DNA from: Tupaia tana
Taxonomy: Eukaryota; Chordata; Mammalia; Scandentia; Tupaiidae
Direction of reading: 5' to 3'
Assembly: GCA_026018925.1 (NCBI GenBank)
Contig: JAKSZU010000008.1
Coordinates: 63,325,027 to 63,389,026, forward strand
DNA: 64,000 nucleotides
The notes below the pieces were generated by a model. The model had not been told where the DNA came from. It ran no database searches and saw nothing but the letters and a program-made list of their open reading frames with translations. A program made the position numbers and the translations under genes. This document shows, piece after piece, positions 55,400-64,000 of this stretch. Every line of letters starts with the position of its first letter. The stretch's first letter is position 1.

Positions 55400-56920
55400 G
55401 ACACTTTCCAAAGCAATCGAGGGCCACAGGCTGGTTGGGAAGTGAGAAGAATTTTTCCTTTATCAACCCAATCTACTTTCAGAGTATGGAGCACACAAGG
55501 GGCAAGGAGTGGAAATCCACAGAGAAGTCAAGAGAAGAGTATGGAAATTCTAAGTGTGAACAAGTGTCTGAGACTGAAAAAGCAACAGTGGGCTTCCACT
55601 CAACCAAGCACATCTACAGGTTTACTGGCAACCTCAGCAACGGGGAAAAAAATGTATTAAGATCTGTGAAGGATGACGAAGCTTCCTGTCCAAAGGAGAA
55701 GGCACAAAGCAATGACAGCCTACAGCCTCAGAAAAAGATACCAATTCCCCCACTGCCCTCTAAACTGCCACCAGTCAACCGGTTTCACCAAGACATCCTG
55801 TGGGCTTGGTGCCAACAATTAAAGATCAGCTCCAAAGGCCAGAAATTAGATGCATATAGGAGACTGTACCTATGCTTATTCGAATCAAAAGGACATTCCT
55901 ACCACAGCAAAAGAGGCCAGGATTGAGTCATCATTATGAAGAAAATTAAAGATGGACAGCGGAAAAGCATCTGCAGAAAGTCCTCAAGAAGGGATGTGTT
56001 CTGAAAGGACTAATCCTCGGAAATGGCTCCTATACCTGAAGAGGCTCTGTCTAACCCCGAAGAGTCTGCAGCTCTCCTAGAGGGAGTTAATACAATTGAG
56101 GTGACAACCTCTGCCCTAGAGGCTGTGCTGGCCTCCTGGGCTAGAATTGCATCTGTGGCTGGGAAGATGGAGTCAGCAGAAACAGAGACTGTGGAATCCC
56201 CACAAGAGGCCTATGGTGTCAGGTGGTGTGTGGTCCATGGGAGAAGTCTCCCTGCAAACACAGGTGGTTGGGTTCACCTGCAGGTTCATGCTGGGCAAAC
56301 CTAGGTTCCTGAGAAGCAAAAAGGGAGAGTGTGTGCGCTCTTCCTCCTTCCAGCCTGCAGTTTCCAAACCCCGCACCTGGAGGACAATATGTTGTTCCTG
56401 AAACGTGTGCAAAGGAACAAGGTCTTAATGAAAAGTCTCCAGTGGGATCAGAATACCGAGAAAAGGGCACATCTATGGTTGTAATTAATGTTAAAAAAGT
56501 TGTATGGTCGACTCCACAGTGACCCAGACAGCTGAACTCTGGTCCTCCACCCTGGTCAAGCTTCTTTCTGCTCAGAGGCCATGCAGACTGGTGGGATGCA
56601 GATGGTACCCTTGGACCTCTGACACTGCCTGTTGCCTCCCAGGTTGGGGTAAAGAGACTTGGAAAATGGAAAAGACTTTAACGAAGGACCATCCATTCCA
56701 TTGTTAAGATGAATATGTTGTTCCTACCACCCTTCGGAACTAGCAAGGACTTCCACAGCTCTGTGAAGTGGGAATTTCCTCAGCGGTGCCGTGGAGGAGA
56801 TGGGACAGGAAAATCACTTGCTTTGTGTTTGATTTTTTCTCCTCAGGATACTAATGACTTAGGAGATGTTCCATTCTGATTGTAAACAGAATAAATATAA
56901 ATACTTTAAACTAAAATTAA
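55400..56920 (+). pseudogene. DPPA4: DPPA4 processed pseudogene (retrocopy)
   Basis: An intronless copy of developmental pluripotency-associated 4. A reading frame from 55,486 gives MEHTRGKEWKSTEKSREE, then QKKIPIPPLPSKLPPVN and the SAP-domain core DILWAWCQQLKISSKGQKLD near 55,740-55,860. After LYLCLF the frame shifts, with AYSNQKDIPTTAKEARI in another frame. The conserved C-terminal domain resumes from about 56,055 (ESAALLEGVNTIEVTTSALE, VESPQEAYGVRWCVVHGRSL), then meets an in-frame TAG at a position where the parent should have Trp, and continues with VPEKQKGRVCALFLLPA and LEDNMLFLKRVQRNKVLMKS. A 3' UTR with AATAAA at 56,890-56,895 precedes a degraded A-rich tail. Lack of introns and the A tail indicate retroposition. 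It lies antisense in a NUDCD1 intron and splits a HAL1-like element. In its parent, SAP-domain DPPA4 acts on chromatin in pluripotent cells; this copy is broken. Target-site duplications were not resolved. Confidence 0.9.
56890..56895 (+). other. polyadenylation signal inherited by the DPPA4 retrocopy
   Basis: AATAAA about 400 nt after the pseudogene's terminal TAA-like stop, followed by an A-rich, partly decayed tail. It marks the 3' end of the parent mRNA and supports retroposition of a processed transcript. Confidence 0.7.
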
Positions 56921-57560
56921 AAAATTATCAAGAAATATGGCAAATTTTTTTCAAATTTAATAAGAATTACAATCATAGATCCAAGTTCAAAGAATCTCAA
57001 GCAGAACTTTAAAAAAAAATATCAAATTATAGCAGGTCACATTATGATGAAATTTCTGAAAAGTAGAATGAAGAGAAAATCCTAAAAGTACAAGAAGAAG
57101 AAAAATTATGTACTCAGGAGCAAGGATTACTAAAAGACAGCTGACTCAGAAATTATGTGAGCCAGAATAAAACTGAGTATACCTGAAGTTCTGAAGGAAA
57201 AAACCTAAACCTGTAAGCAGTAAATTATATGTGTACCAAAAATAACTTTGAAAAAAGGAAGAGATGATAAACATTTTTACAGATAACCAGAAGTTGGGAG
57301 AATTTACCAGCACACTTAAATGCTGAAGGAAGTTCTTCAACCAGAAAAAAATAAATTGCATCATATGAAACTTTGAATCAACACTAAAGAACGTAGAACA
57401 CAGGAAATGGCTAATGTTTGGTAAGTGAAAGACATTTTTCCCCCCACATTTTTAACCTCTTTAAAAGAGAATTAACTGACTAAAGCTAAAATAATGAACC
57501 ATAAGGCCTATAAACAAGTAGAAAATTAAAGTTTATGTCAAACAACTATAATACAAAAAA
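56921..57560 (+). mobile_element. HAL1-like LINE, 3' segment
   Basis: Sequence homologous to the second half of HAL1 ORF1: 'catagatccaagttcaaagaatctcaa', 'gtcacattatgatgaaatt', 'gccagaataaaactgagtat', 'gataaccagaagttgggagaatttaccagca' and 'ctgaaggaagttcttcaacc' follow the expected order. It continues the copy that starts near 55,000. A related L1-type 3' tail near 58,400-58,582 may be its 3' UTR, separated by two SINEs. The reading frame is thoroughly broken. Confidence 0.6.
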
Positions 57561-57651
57561 AATAGAGGAGCAGAAGTAAAGAGTTCTTACGTGTGAAGTG
57601 ATATAATTTTGAAGATAAATGATGATAAGTTAAATAAATATGTATACTGTA

Positions 57652-57886
57652 GGGGCCAGGAGGGGGCGTGGTGGTTCAAGTTTTGGACTCCCACATGGCT
57701 GACCTCAGTTTGAGGTCCAGACCCACAGTGGCTTAAAAATGCTGGGAATGTGTGTATATGCCCAAAATTCCTAGAGGAAAATGGAGAACAAATGGCTGTC
57801 CCCCTGGGGAGAGTGATTTGTTATTTCTCTCTGTTCTTTCTGGTAAGTGTATGTGCCCTTTGGCAAAAACCTAAAAAAGAAAAAAT
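57652..57886 (+). mobile_element. tRNA-derived SINE, old
   Basis: 'ggggccaggagggggcgtgg', 'cagtttgaggtccagaccca', 'gtgcccttt ggcaaaaacct'-type 3' end. Lies in the 3' region of the HAL1-like element. Confidence 0.8.
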
Positions 57887-57932
57887 TATAAACTTTAGAA
57901 CAACCTCTAAAGATACACAATGTATACACATA

Positions 57933-58020
57933 TGCGCACACGCACGCACGCACACACACACACACACACATCTAAGAAGAACTACATACTAGAATTACAC
58001 ACACATACCCCTCAACAGAA

Positions 58021-58052
<32 letters not shown>
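57933..58052. repeat. two (CA)n microsatellites
   Basis: (CA) at 57,951-57,970 and 58,023-58,052, separated by sequence containing a second 'cacacata' block; 'aacagaaatac' occurs at 58,014 and 58,060, so the region has also duplicated a short segment. Confidence 0.9.
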
Positions 58053-58054
<2 letters not shown>

Positions 58055-58130
58055 CTAAACAGAAATACAGAGGTATAGTTAATAATAAGCTAAAAGTAAG
58101 GATAAACAAGAATCATAAAAGCAATTTTAA

Positions 58131-58385
58131 GGGGCCAGCATGTGCTATAGTGGTTGAGGTTCTAGACTCCCACATGGCTGATCATGATTCAACTTCCAGA
58201 CCCAATTGCTTGAAACTCACACCGGGCGTATGCACGTGCATGCCCTAAATCCTGAGAGGAGAACAGAGGAGAAGGGATTGAATGAAGTGTGGCCACCCCC
58301 TAGGGGGTGATTTATTACTTTTTCTGTCTCTACGTCTCTGGCAAGTACACATGTACTATAACAAAAATATCTCTTAAAAGAAACT
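58131..58385 (+). mobile_element. tRNA-derived SINE, intermediate age
   Basis: 'ggggccagcatgtgctatag', 'gattcaacttccagacccaa', 'ccaccccctagggggtgatt', 'gtactataacaaaaatatct'. A four-base insertion in the body (gaatgaagtgtgg). Flanking ATTTTAAG on both sides. Confidence 0.85.
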
Positions 58386-58399
58386 ATTTTAAGAGAGTG

Positions 58400-58582
58400 G
58401 GAGGGAGAGGCTCATGAAAAAAAAAAAAAAACATTTAGCAGACACAAAAATGGAAAGTTATCTGTTGAGAATGTTGTATACAGTAGTATCTTTGACATTA
58501 CTGATATGAACCACATGCATGCTTTGAAAAACCATGCTGTATGCTGTAAAGATATATAATGATTCAACGTTTTAAAAAAAAG
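58400..58582 (+). mobile_element. L1/HAL1-type 3' UTR tail
   Basis: Contains the pattern 'ttatctgttgagaatgttgtat', 'atgcatgctttgaaaaacca', 'taaagatatataatgattcaa' followed by an A run. This parallels the 3' end of the L1 at 40,600-40,740 motif by motif. It is probably the 3' end of the HAL1-like element at 55,000-57,560. Confidence 0.45.
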
Positions 58583-59582
58583 GAATTTTAATATGTTCGC
58601 CTGCTAAAGGCAAGGATCACTGTCTGGTCTTATAATCCTCACAGAATAACAGTATCTCATTAAGCAATACATTATAGATACACTTGCATGTAACAGAAAT
58701 ATAATTCTACAACAACTGGTCAAATGTATACACACCTAGTTTGCCAAAATAGAGCTATGTTACTGAGAATTTAAGAAAATGATCTGGGGGAATCTGTGAA
58801 ACTAAATGGGTCTAGTGAATCTGTATAATCAAAATCTGCCCATGTTCCAGGCAGGATAAGGAGCTACGAGTTGTGGGAGATTGGCTGTAGTCTAAATATC
58901 GGTGGGAACAATTGTGGTTCCTGTGGCTGGCTCAAGGGCAATTCCAGCAGCCTCCTGGCTAGTGGGAGCCGTTCTGTCACAGTGATTCAGGGGAATGTCC
59001 GGCAGAACACACAGGGCACCTTCCACATTCCTCCCTCCTTACCCTTTCTAATTATCCATGTTAGAGAAGACAGAAAAATTTAAAGTTCAGGCAGGTAGTA
59101 TTTAACAAGACAAGATCAAAGAGAGAAAAGAATAGCATAGAAGAGAGCCAAACACTCAATGCTGCTTTCCAAGACCATCTACTGATTTCCAAGCCGAGTT
59201 GAAAATGCTAAGTGGGAAGCAGCAAATAAGGAGTTGTGACTAAGTTTGGGCTTTATCAAAATGCTTGGGATACGAAAATGAAGAGCTCAACATTCACACA
59301 TGGGGAGAAGCCCTAGTGAACATTCTAGGTTATCAGTTGAGATACAAGAAAAGTTTTGCCCTAAGAGTAAACAAAGTACAAATCAGCCACCAGAAAGACA
59401 AAAGACCAGTTTCACAATCAATCCCTAACGGCATTCAGAAGATAGCCTGAAAAATTGAAGAATGTAGCTGAAGTAGTGTTTAGAAGGAAGTATATAACAT
59501 TAAATGTTTTCATTAGAAATGAAAATTAAAAAGTCAACCATCTAAGTTATTACCTTCAAAAATAGAAAAGAAAAAAAAAAAA

Positions 59583-59735
59583 AGGGCCAGTCAGTACTGT
59601 GGTAGTCAGGGTGGCTGGATTCCTTGTGCTGACTGGACAGTTCAAGTCCCAGACCCTGCAGCTTGAGGACTACATGAGGCACATGTCTGTGTGGATGGGG
59701 AAAATCCCAAGATTCCAAGCGGAGGGTGGAGAAGA
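59583..59735 (+). mobile_element. tRNA-derived SINE 5' half, fused to an inverted copy
   Basis: Sense head 'gggccagtcagtactgtggt', 'agttcaagtcccagaccctg', 'ggggaaaatcccaagattcc' stops around 59,735 and joins the GA-rich block of a copy on the other strand. Its own tail is missing. Confidence 0.75.
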
Positions 59736-59858
59736 GAGAGAGACAGAGACAGACAGAGAGAAAGAGGAAAAGCAAGCCAACAGATCTGGGACTCAAAACT
59801 GCGGTTGGTTACATGGGAGTCCAGTGACTCATCCAGCACGACACCTGCTGGTCTCTGT
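59736..59858 (-). mobile_element. tRNA-derived SINE, inverted partner
   Basis: GA-rich block, 'caacagatctgggactcaaa', 'ttacatgggagtccagtgac', head 'cacgacacctgctggtctct'. Joined tail-inward to the preceding plus-strand half, giving outward-facing tRNA-like heads. Confidence 0.78.
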
Positions 59859-59923
59859 TCAAATTCTTAACAAGAGTTTATCAGTCATTAGAGTGGAAAC
59901 ATATTTAACTTCAAAAATGAAAG

Positions 59924-60193
59924 GGGACCAGCAGTTGGCGTAATGGCTATGTCGCTGGACTCCCACGTAGTCGACCGCAGTTTGAGTCCCGGACCCGGTG
60001 GCTTAAACTCACGCCGGGCGTGTGTGTGTGCATGCCCAAGATCCCGAGAGGAGAATGGAGGAGAAGGGATTGTGGCGTGGCCATCCCCCGTGGGGGGGGT
60101 GATTTCTCGCTTTCTGTCTCTCTGTCTCTGTCTGGCGAGCGCACGCGCCCTATAGCAAAAATCTCTCCAAAAAAAAAAAAAAAAAAAAAAAAA
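59924..60193 (+). mobile_element. tRNA-derived SINE, young (NUDCD1 intron)
   Basis: Head 'ggggaccagcagttggcgta', B box AGTTTGAGTCCC, body with a GGGGGGG run, 'cgcgccctatagcaaaaatc' and a long A tail. Flanking AAAATGA on both sides. Confidence 0.93.
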
Positions 60194-60257
60194 CAACAAA
60201 ATGAGTAGTGCATTGTCACTATTATTGTACTTTATCATTCAAAAACAACTGTACTTT

Positions 60258-60527
60258 TTTTAAGTTTTTGCTATAGAGAGCATGCACTTGCCAGAGAGAG
60301 AGAGGGAGGGAAAGTAAGTAATCACTCCCCAAGGGGGATGGCCATGCTGCAATCCCTTTTCTTCCATTCTCCACTCCAATCTGGCCATGCTGCAATCCCT
60401 TTTCTTCCATCCTCCACTCCAATCTTGAACACACACACACAAGCACCCAGTGTGATTTTTAAGCCACCAGGTCCAAGAGTCAGCCATGTGACATCCAACG
60501 CCTTAACCTCCATGTCACCTGTTGGCC
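60258..60527 (-). mobile_element. tRNA-derived SINE with duplicated body segment
   Basis: A block of about 43 bp beginning 'ggccatgctgcaatcccttt' occurs twice in tandem (60,339-60,381 and 60,383-60,425) with one mismatch. Tail 'gtttttgctatagagagcat', head 'ccatgtcacctgttggcccc'. The B box area has a deletion. Confidence 0.85.
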
Positions 60528-60689
60528 CCTATAATACATATTCTAAAAATCACCTAGAAAATTACAATGATGAGAAGATTATTAGGAAATAAACTGTAAA
60601 ACTATAAATTTTGCCTCTACAAGCAGTGACTCATTGTTTCTTTCAAAGGAGAATATATGTAGAGAGTAATACATACATATATGCATACA

Positions 60690-60862
60690 TGACAGTAGTC
60701 CCCCCAGATTACCAAAGGCTATACCACGTAGCCTAGGTGAGCAGTAGCCTATGCCATCTAGATATGTGTAAGTACCCTCTGTGATGTTCACACAAGAATG
60801 AAACTGCCTAATGATGTATTTCTCAGAACGTATCCCCATTAGTAAGAAACACATGACGGTAT
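60690..60862 (-). mobile_element. Tigger-type DNA transposon fragment
   Basis: Contains 'aggctataccacgtagccta', 'tgtgtaagtaccctctgtga', 'tgttcacacaagaatgaaac' and the terminal 'tttctcagaacgtatcccca' 'ttagtaagaaacacatgacg'. These are the end of a Tc1/mariner-Tigger-related element, in antisense. Not coding. Confidence 0.55.
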
Positions 60863-61047
60863 TCACATATGGTAAGAAGTGAACAACAGAACGTTCAGCC
60901 ACAGTCAAACATCAGTCAGGTCAGCAGTACCTGATTTGTGTCTGTCCTGTTTGGAAAGGCAAAATGATGTTTGAAAGACATGACATAATCCTCACCTAGC
61001 ATATTTCTAGCCCTTGGGAAAACCCCACTACTATTGCAACTGCTTAC

Positions 61048-61192
61048 CAGTTCTTCAGAGGTCAAATGCATCAAGCGCTCAGCTATTGCAGCACACTGGG
61101 CAGAGTCTCTTACAAGCTCCCCTCGCTTATCACCGACTACTACTTCTGGCCAGGTCAGTCCTTCATTTTTCTTAATCAAGGAAATCTCTAAG
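61048..61192 (-). CDS. NUDCD1: NUDCD1 internal coding exon following the CS-domain region
   Basis: A 145-nt exon that begins with the last base of a split Ser codon and continues LEISLIKKNEGLTWPEVVVG to LMHLTSEEL, ending at a strong GTAAGC donor. The LEISLIKK..LTWPE stretch is the end of the CS domain, whose final strand and trailing Trp are typical of NudC-family CS domains. Several conservative changes from the human protein (VVVGDKR for LVIGDKQ, ELV for ELI) and no stops point to a functional gene. The earlier exons, including the start codon and most of the CS domain, lie beyond the window. Confidence 0.96.
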
Positions 61193-62404
61193 CTAAACGT
61201 TTAAATGAGAAAAAGAGGTTATGACATTAGGCAACTATATAAATTATATGACCAATACTAAACAGAGCAATCATCTACACAAATTACCCTTCTAGTATTC
61301 AGAGTATGTTTCATCAACTCTTAATTCATTTTAGTTTTGCACATGATGAAAACCTGTAATATAAGGATAAACAATTTAGATTAAAGAAAGTACTTTCAAA
61401 GTGTATCAAATGGCTTGAAGAGTGACTGGAAAGAGACTATGTGGAAAGTACTGTGTTACTGAACTTGAGTAACAGAAACAGGAGCATGTGGACCTATGAC
61501 CCATTTGTTGAAGAATGGTGGTGGGGAGGAATGGCACATTATAAAGGGACTGTAACTGAACGGTGTCTCTGTGTGTTTGGAACCAACGATAACTTTATTT
61601 TCACAAAAGTAATTAACTATATTACATGATTATAAATCTAAACATCAGTCAGGCTGAAAAATATTCATTTTAACAATTCTGCTTTTAAACAAGTGAAACG
61701 AAATGTAGGAATTAAGAAAAAAAATTAACTGTGGTAATAGAGAAGGAAAAAAGATGATAACATGGCCTCTATTATTAAAAATTAAATTCTGTACATTTAT
61801 ATCATTAAAAACAAATTCCAAATGCAATAAAAAAGGCTTGTTAGGTAACCTGAAGGTCAGCAGGAAAGAGAAGAGCTGAGTCAGAGCAGATTATAGACAC
61901 TGGAGGCCAGGGAAGTTGGCCCTCCATTCTCCTCTGGAATAAAAAGGAAAAACCGAGTAAGATGCTTTGGGACCAGTCATTGCTCTAATACAGAGAAAAG
62001 TGGAGTAAGGGTAACGGTAGCTATTCCTCAGCAAGCAACCTCTTCCATGTGCTGTCTTCCTTCCCTACACGTGAGCCATACTAACCCATGCCCTGGAACA
62101 CAACTGCAAGCAAACAATTGAAAGAATATAATAATCATTATCATGATTATCAAACAGAACATGAAAACTTATCAGCTATTCTTTTTCAGGACTGTTATTA
62201 TCACCACCTCATGAATTAATTACAGCATTTAAAATTTTTCTACAACCACTTACTTTAAGAGGCTATACAAAATATTATCTTTCTTACATACTATGAGTTC
62301 CTGTGATTAGCTTTCAAAATTACCAACATAATCAATAACACCAAGATTTAGTTCCATTTTCTTAGGAAAAGCAATTTTGATGATGATGCTGGTGAAGAAA
62401 ATAA
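61193..62404 (-). other. NUDCD1 intron sequence upstream of the first visible exon
   Basis: Intronic; no repeat recognised. The acceptor tract of the next exon (61,193-61,215) is T-poor, 'catttaaacgtttag'. Confidence 0.55.
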
Positions 62405-62658
62405 TAATTATAATAATGGCAGCATCTTACACTTACTTAATCCTTCCCATATGCCAAGTGTTGGTTTAAGCACTTTACATATTTTAATTCATTTATTGTT
62501 CACCACAACCAAATAAAAGAAGTGCTATTATCATTCCCATTTTTAAAGTAGGGGGAAAAAGCACTGAGAAGTTAAGTAACTTGCCAAGGTCACAAGCTAG
62601 TAAGGCTGTCTGGCTCTGTCCGTGTTCTTCACTACTACACTATTCTGTCTGTCTGAAA
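62405..62658 (-). repeat. MIR SINE, near full length (intronic)
   Basis: Clear antisense MIR: 'ttgccaagtgttggtttaag'-like start ('atgccaagtgttggtttaag'), 'cactttacatattttaattc', 'gaagttaagtaacttgccaa', 'ggtcacaagctagtaaggct', 'ccgtgttcttcactactaca'. Confidence 0.8.
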
Positions 62659-63789
62659 AAAATACATGTAAAGGACTTTTACCCAGTGACCAGAATATAT
62701 AAATACCGTTCTTAGCTGCTACCTAAAGAGAAAGAACTCATACAATTTCAGTTATAAAATAATTTCCAAACCACCATTTACATACCTGGTCAAGATAACC
62801 CTTTCGGCACAAATGCATTTTTACGTTTTAAAATTAGCACATTTTACCATCCAAGCGAGGATAAGAAACATACAAAGCCATACATAATACACCACAGACT
62901 AGATAACAAATCTTTCCAAAGGGACTGAGAACATTATTCAAAAAAGAGATCGTTTAATCAAGTACAAAAAAGTCCTGTTTTTAAACCAATGACACTACCT
63001 ACACCAAACTATAATTATCTCTTGAAACACAAAATGGTAATTAAATGCAACAAATTCAATGGAAGAACAATACTAGTCTGTGCATTAAATACTGAAACTA
63101 TGTACAGAAAGTATATCTAGCTATTTCCCTAGACCTTTGCTATATTACTGCTTGATGACTTAGTGATATATTTAACAGGTTATTTATATGATCTGGTTGG
63201 TTGGACAACTTACAAATACTACTCTCAAATCTTTCACATACATGAATATAATTAAACAGAATATGTGAAAATATAAAATATTTTTAAAGGATATTTCAGA
63301 TATTTGTTTCTAATATACTAAAAAGTATCGCCAAAGTACCAAATATCTTTATAAATAAAACGCTGTGTGCTTTAAAACTTTCTTTGAAATAAGTATGTTT
63401 TTTAGACTCTCATGATTTCGATTCGTATGTAAGTCTTTGTAGGAGTCATATACCACTAATCAAGAACTACTTTGTGGAAAAATAGCTAATTTATCTTTTA
63501 TGCAATATTAACTTAAATTGGAAGGTTTGAGTTGCACTATAAATAAGCTAAATTCTGATTTCTAACCAAATCTGACTTTTTAAAGAATTAAGTACTGAAC
63601 AGTATTCATTAATCCTCTACTGAATAAAATAATTACTTAGACTTGATCTACTGAATATAATAAAAGAAAGTAATTTTATTAATCTAAATGATTGGTGAGT
63701 AAAGTATCTGGAATAATAAATTTGAAAGAAACATGGTAGTAATTATATGATAGAAAATTATAGTGTTATATGCTTAATTTGTTTACTTT
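62659..63789 (-). other. NUDCD1 intron sequence, nothing recognised
   Basis: Very AT-rich intronic DNA with no repeat landmark and no coding signal. Confidence 0.5.
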
Positions 63790-64000
63790 TTTCTTCCTAT
63801 CTTTACTCCTTTGATTGAGGTGTACTTTATAAACAAAACTTTGCAGAGTTTAAGCATAGAATTCACACTGCATATACCTGTGTAACTGAATGAAGCTACA
63901 AAGTATTTCCACCATTCAGAAAATACCCTTGTAACCTCAACACCCTAGAGGTAACCATTGTTCTACACTGTTCTAATTTGCATCACACGGACTAGCTTGA
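63790..64000 (-). mobile_element. old L1 3' UTR fragment, antisense
   Basis: 'gattgaggtgtactttataa', 'gtgtaactgaatgaagctac', 'aatacccttgtaacctcaac' and 'taaccattgttctacactgt' follow the antisense L1 3' UTR pattern. Runs off the window end. Confidence 0.45.

Noticed and set aside
57933-58052. CRISPR-like array of short repeats
   Set aside because: These are CA dinucleotide microsatellites in a mammalian intron.

Overview
The window is nuclear DNA of a placental mammal. It carries the last four coding exons of NUDCD1 on the minus strand, in the usual vertebrate exon layout, surrounded by eutherian-wide fossils: MIR, L1, HAL1-like, MER20-like, Tigger-like and MaLR-type LTR elements. The dominant repeat is a lineage-specific tRNA-derived SINE of about 265 bp, with roughly 50 copies of very different ages. 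There is no Alu, B1/B2 or other 7SL-derived SINE. A eutherian with only tRNA-type SINEs fits; a colugo (Dermoptera) is my best guess for the species, but this is inference from memory of SINE types and is not proven here.

Layout. Positions 1-36,650 are intergenic DNA beyond the 3' end of NUDCD1. In human this side faces TRHR, but no TRHR exon is visible. The stretch is built from SINEs in both orientations, old L1 3' ends, a HAL1-like element (about 16,070-17,640), MER20-like MITEs, several LTR fossils and microsatellites. Positions 36,655-61,192 hold the 3' part of NUDCD1: a 3' UTR, the terminal exon (37,000-37,292) and three upstream exons (42,028-42,187; 54,756-54,881; 61,048-61,192), all with consensus splice sites and intact phase. 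Together they encode the C-terminal 240 residues. Positions 61,193-64,000 are the next intron upstream.

The NUDCD1 introns are also full of mobile elements: a 5'-truncated L1 with an ORF2 C-terminal remnant (38,665-40,740), an antisense old L1 (45,410-47,650), a HAL1-like element (51,420-53,030) and a second HAL1-like element (about 55,000-57,560). The second one is split by a processed pseudogene of DPPA4, an early-embryo SAP-domain protein gene (about 55,400-56,920, plus strand, antisense to NUDCD1).

I found no operon, CRISPR array, phage or novel gene system. The most interesting signals are the DPPA4 retrocopy nested in a HAL1, a mariner-like palindromic MITE present three times, SINE copies with internal duplications, fusions and nesting that record how this SINE family changes, and a solo LTR with three direct repeats. 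All identifications rest on reading the sequence against remembered family sequences; no database search was run.
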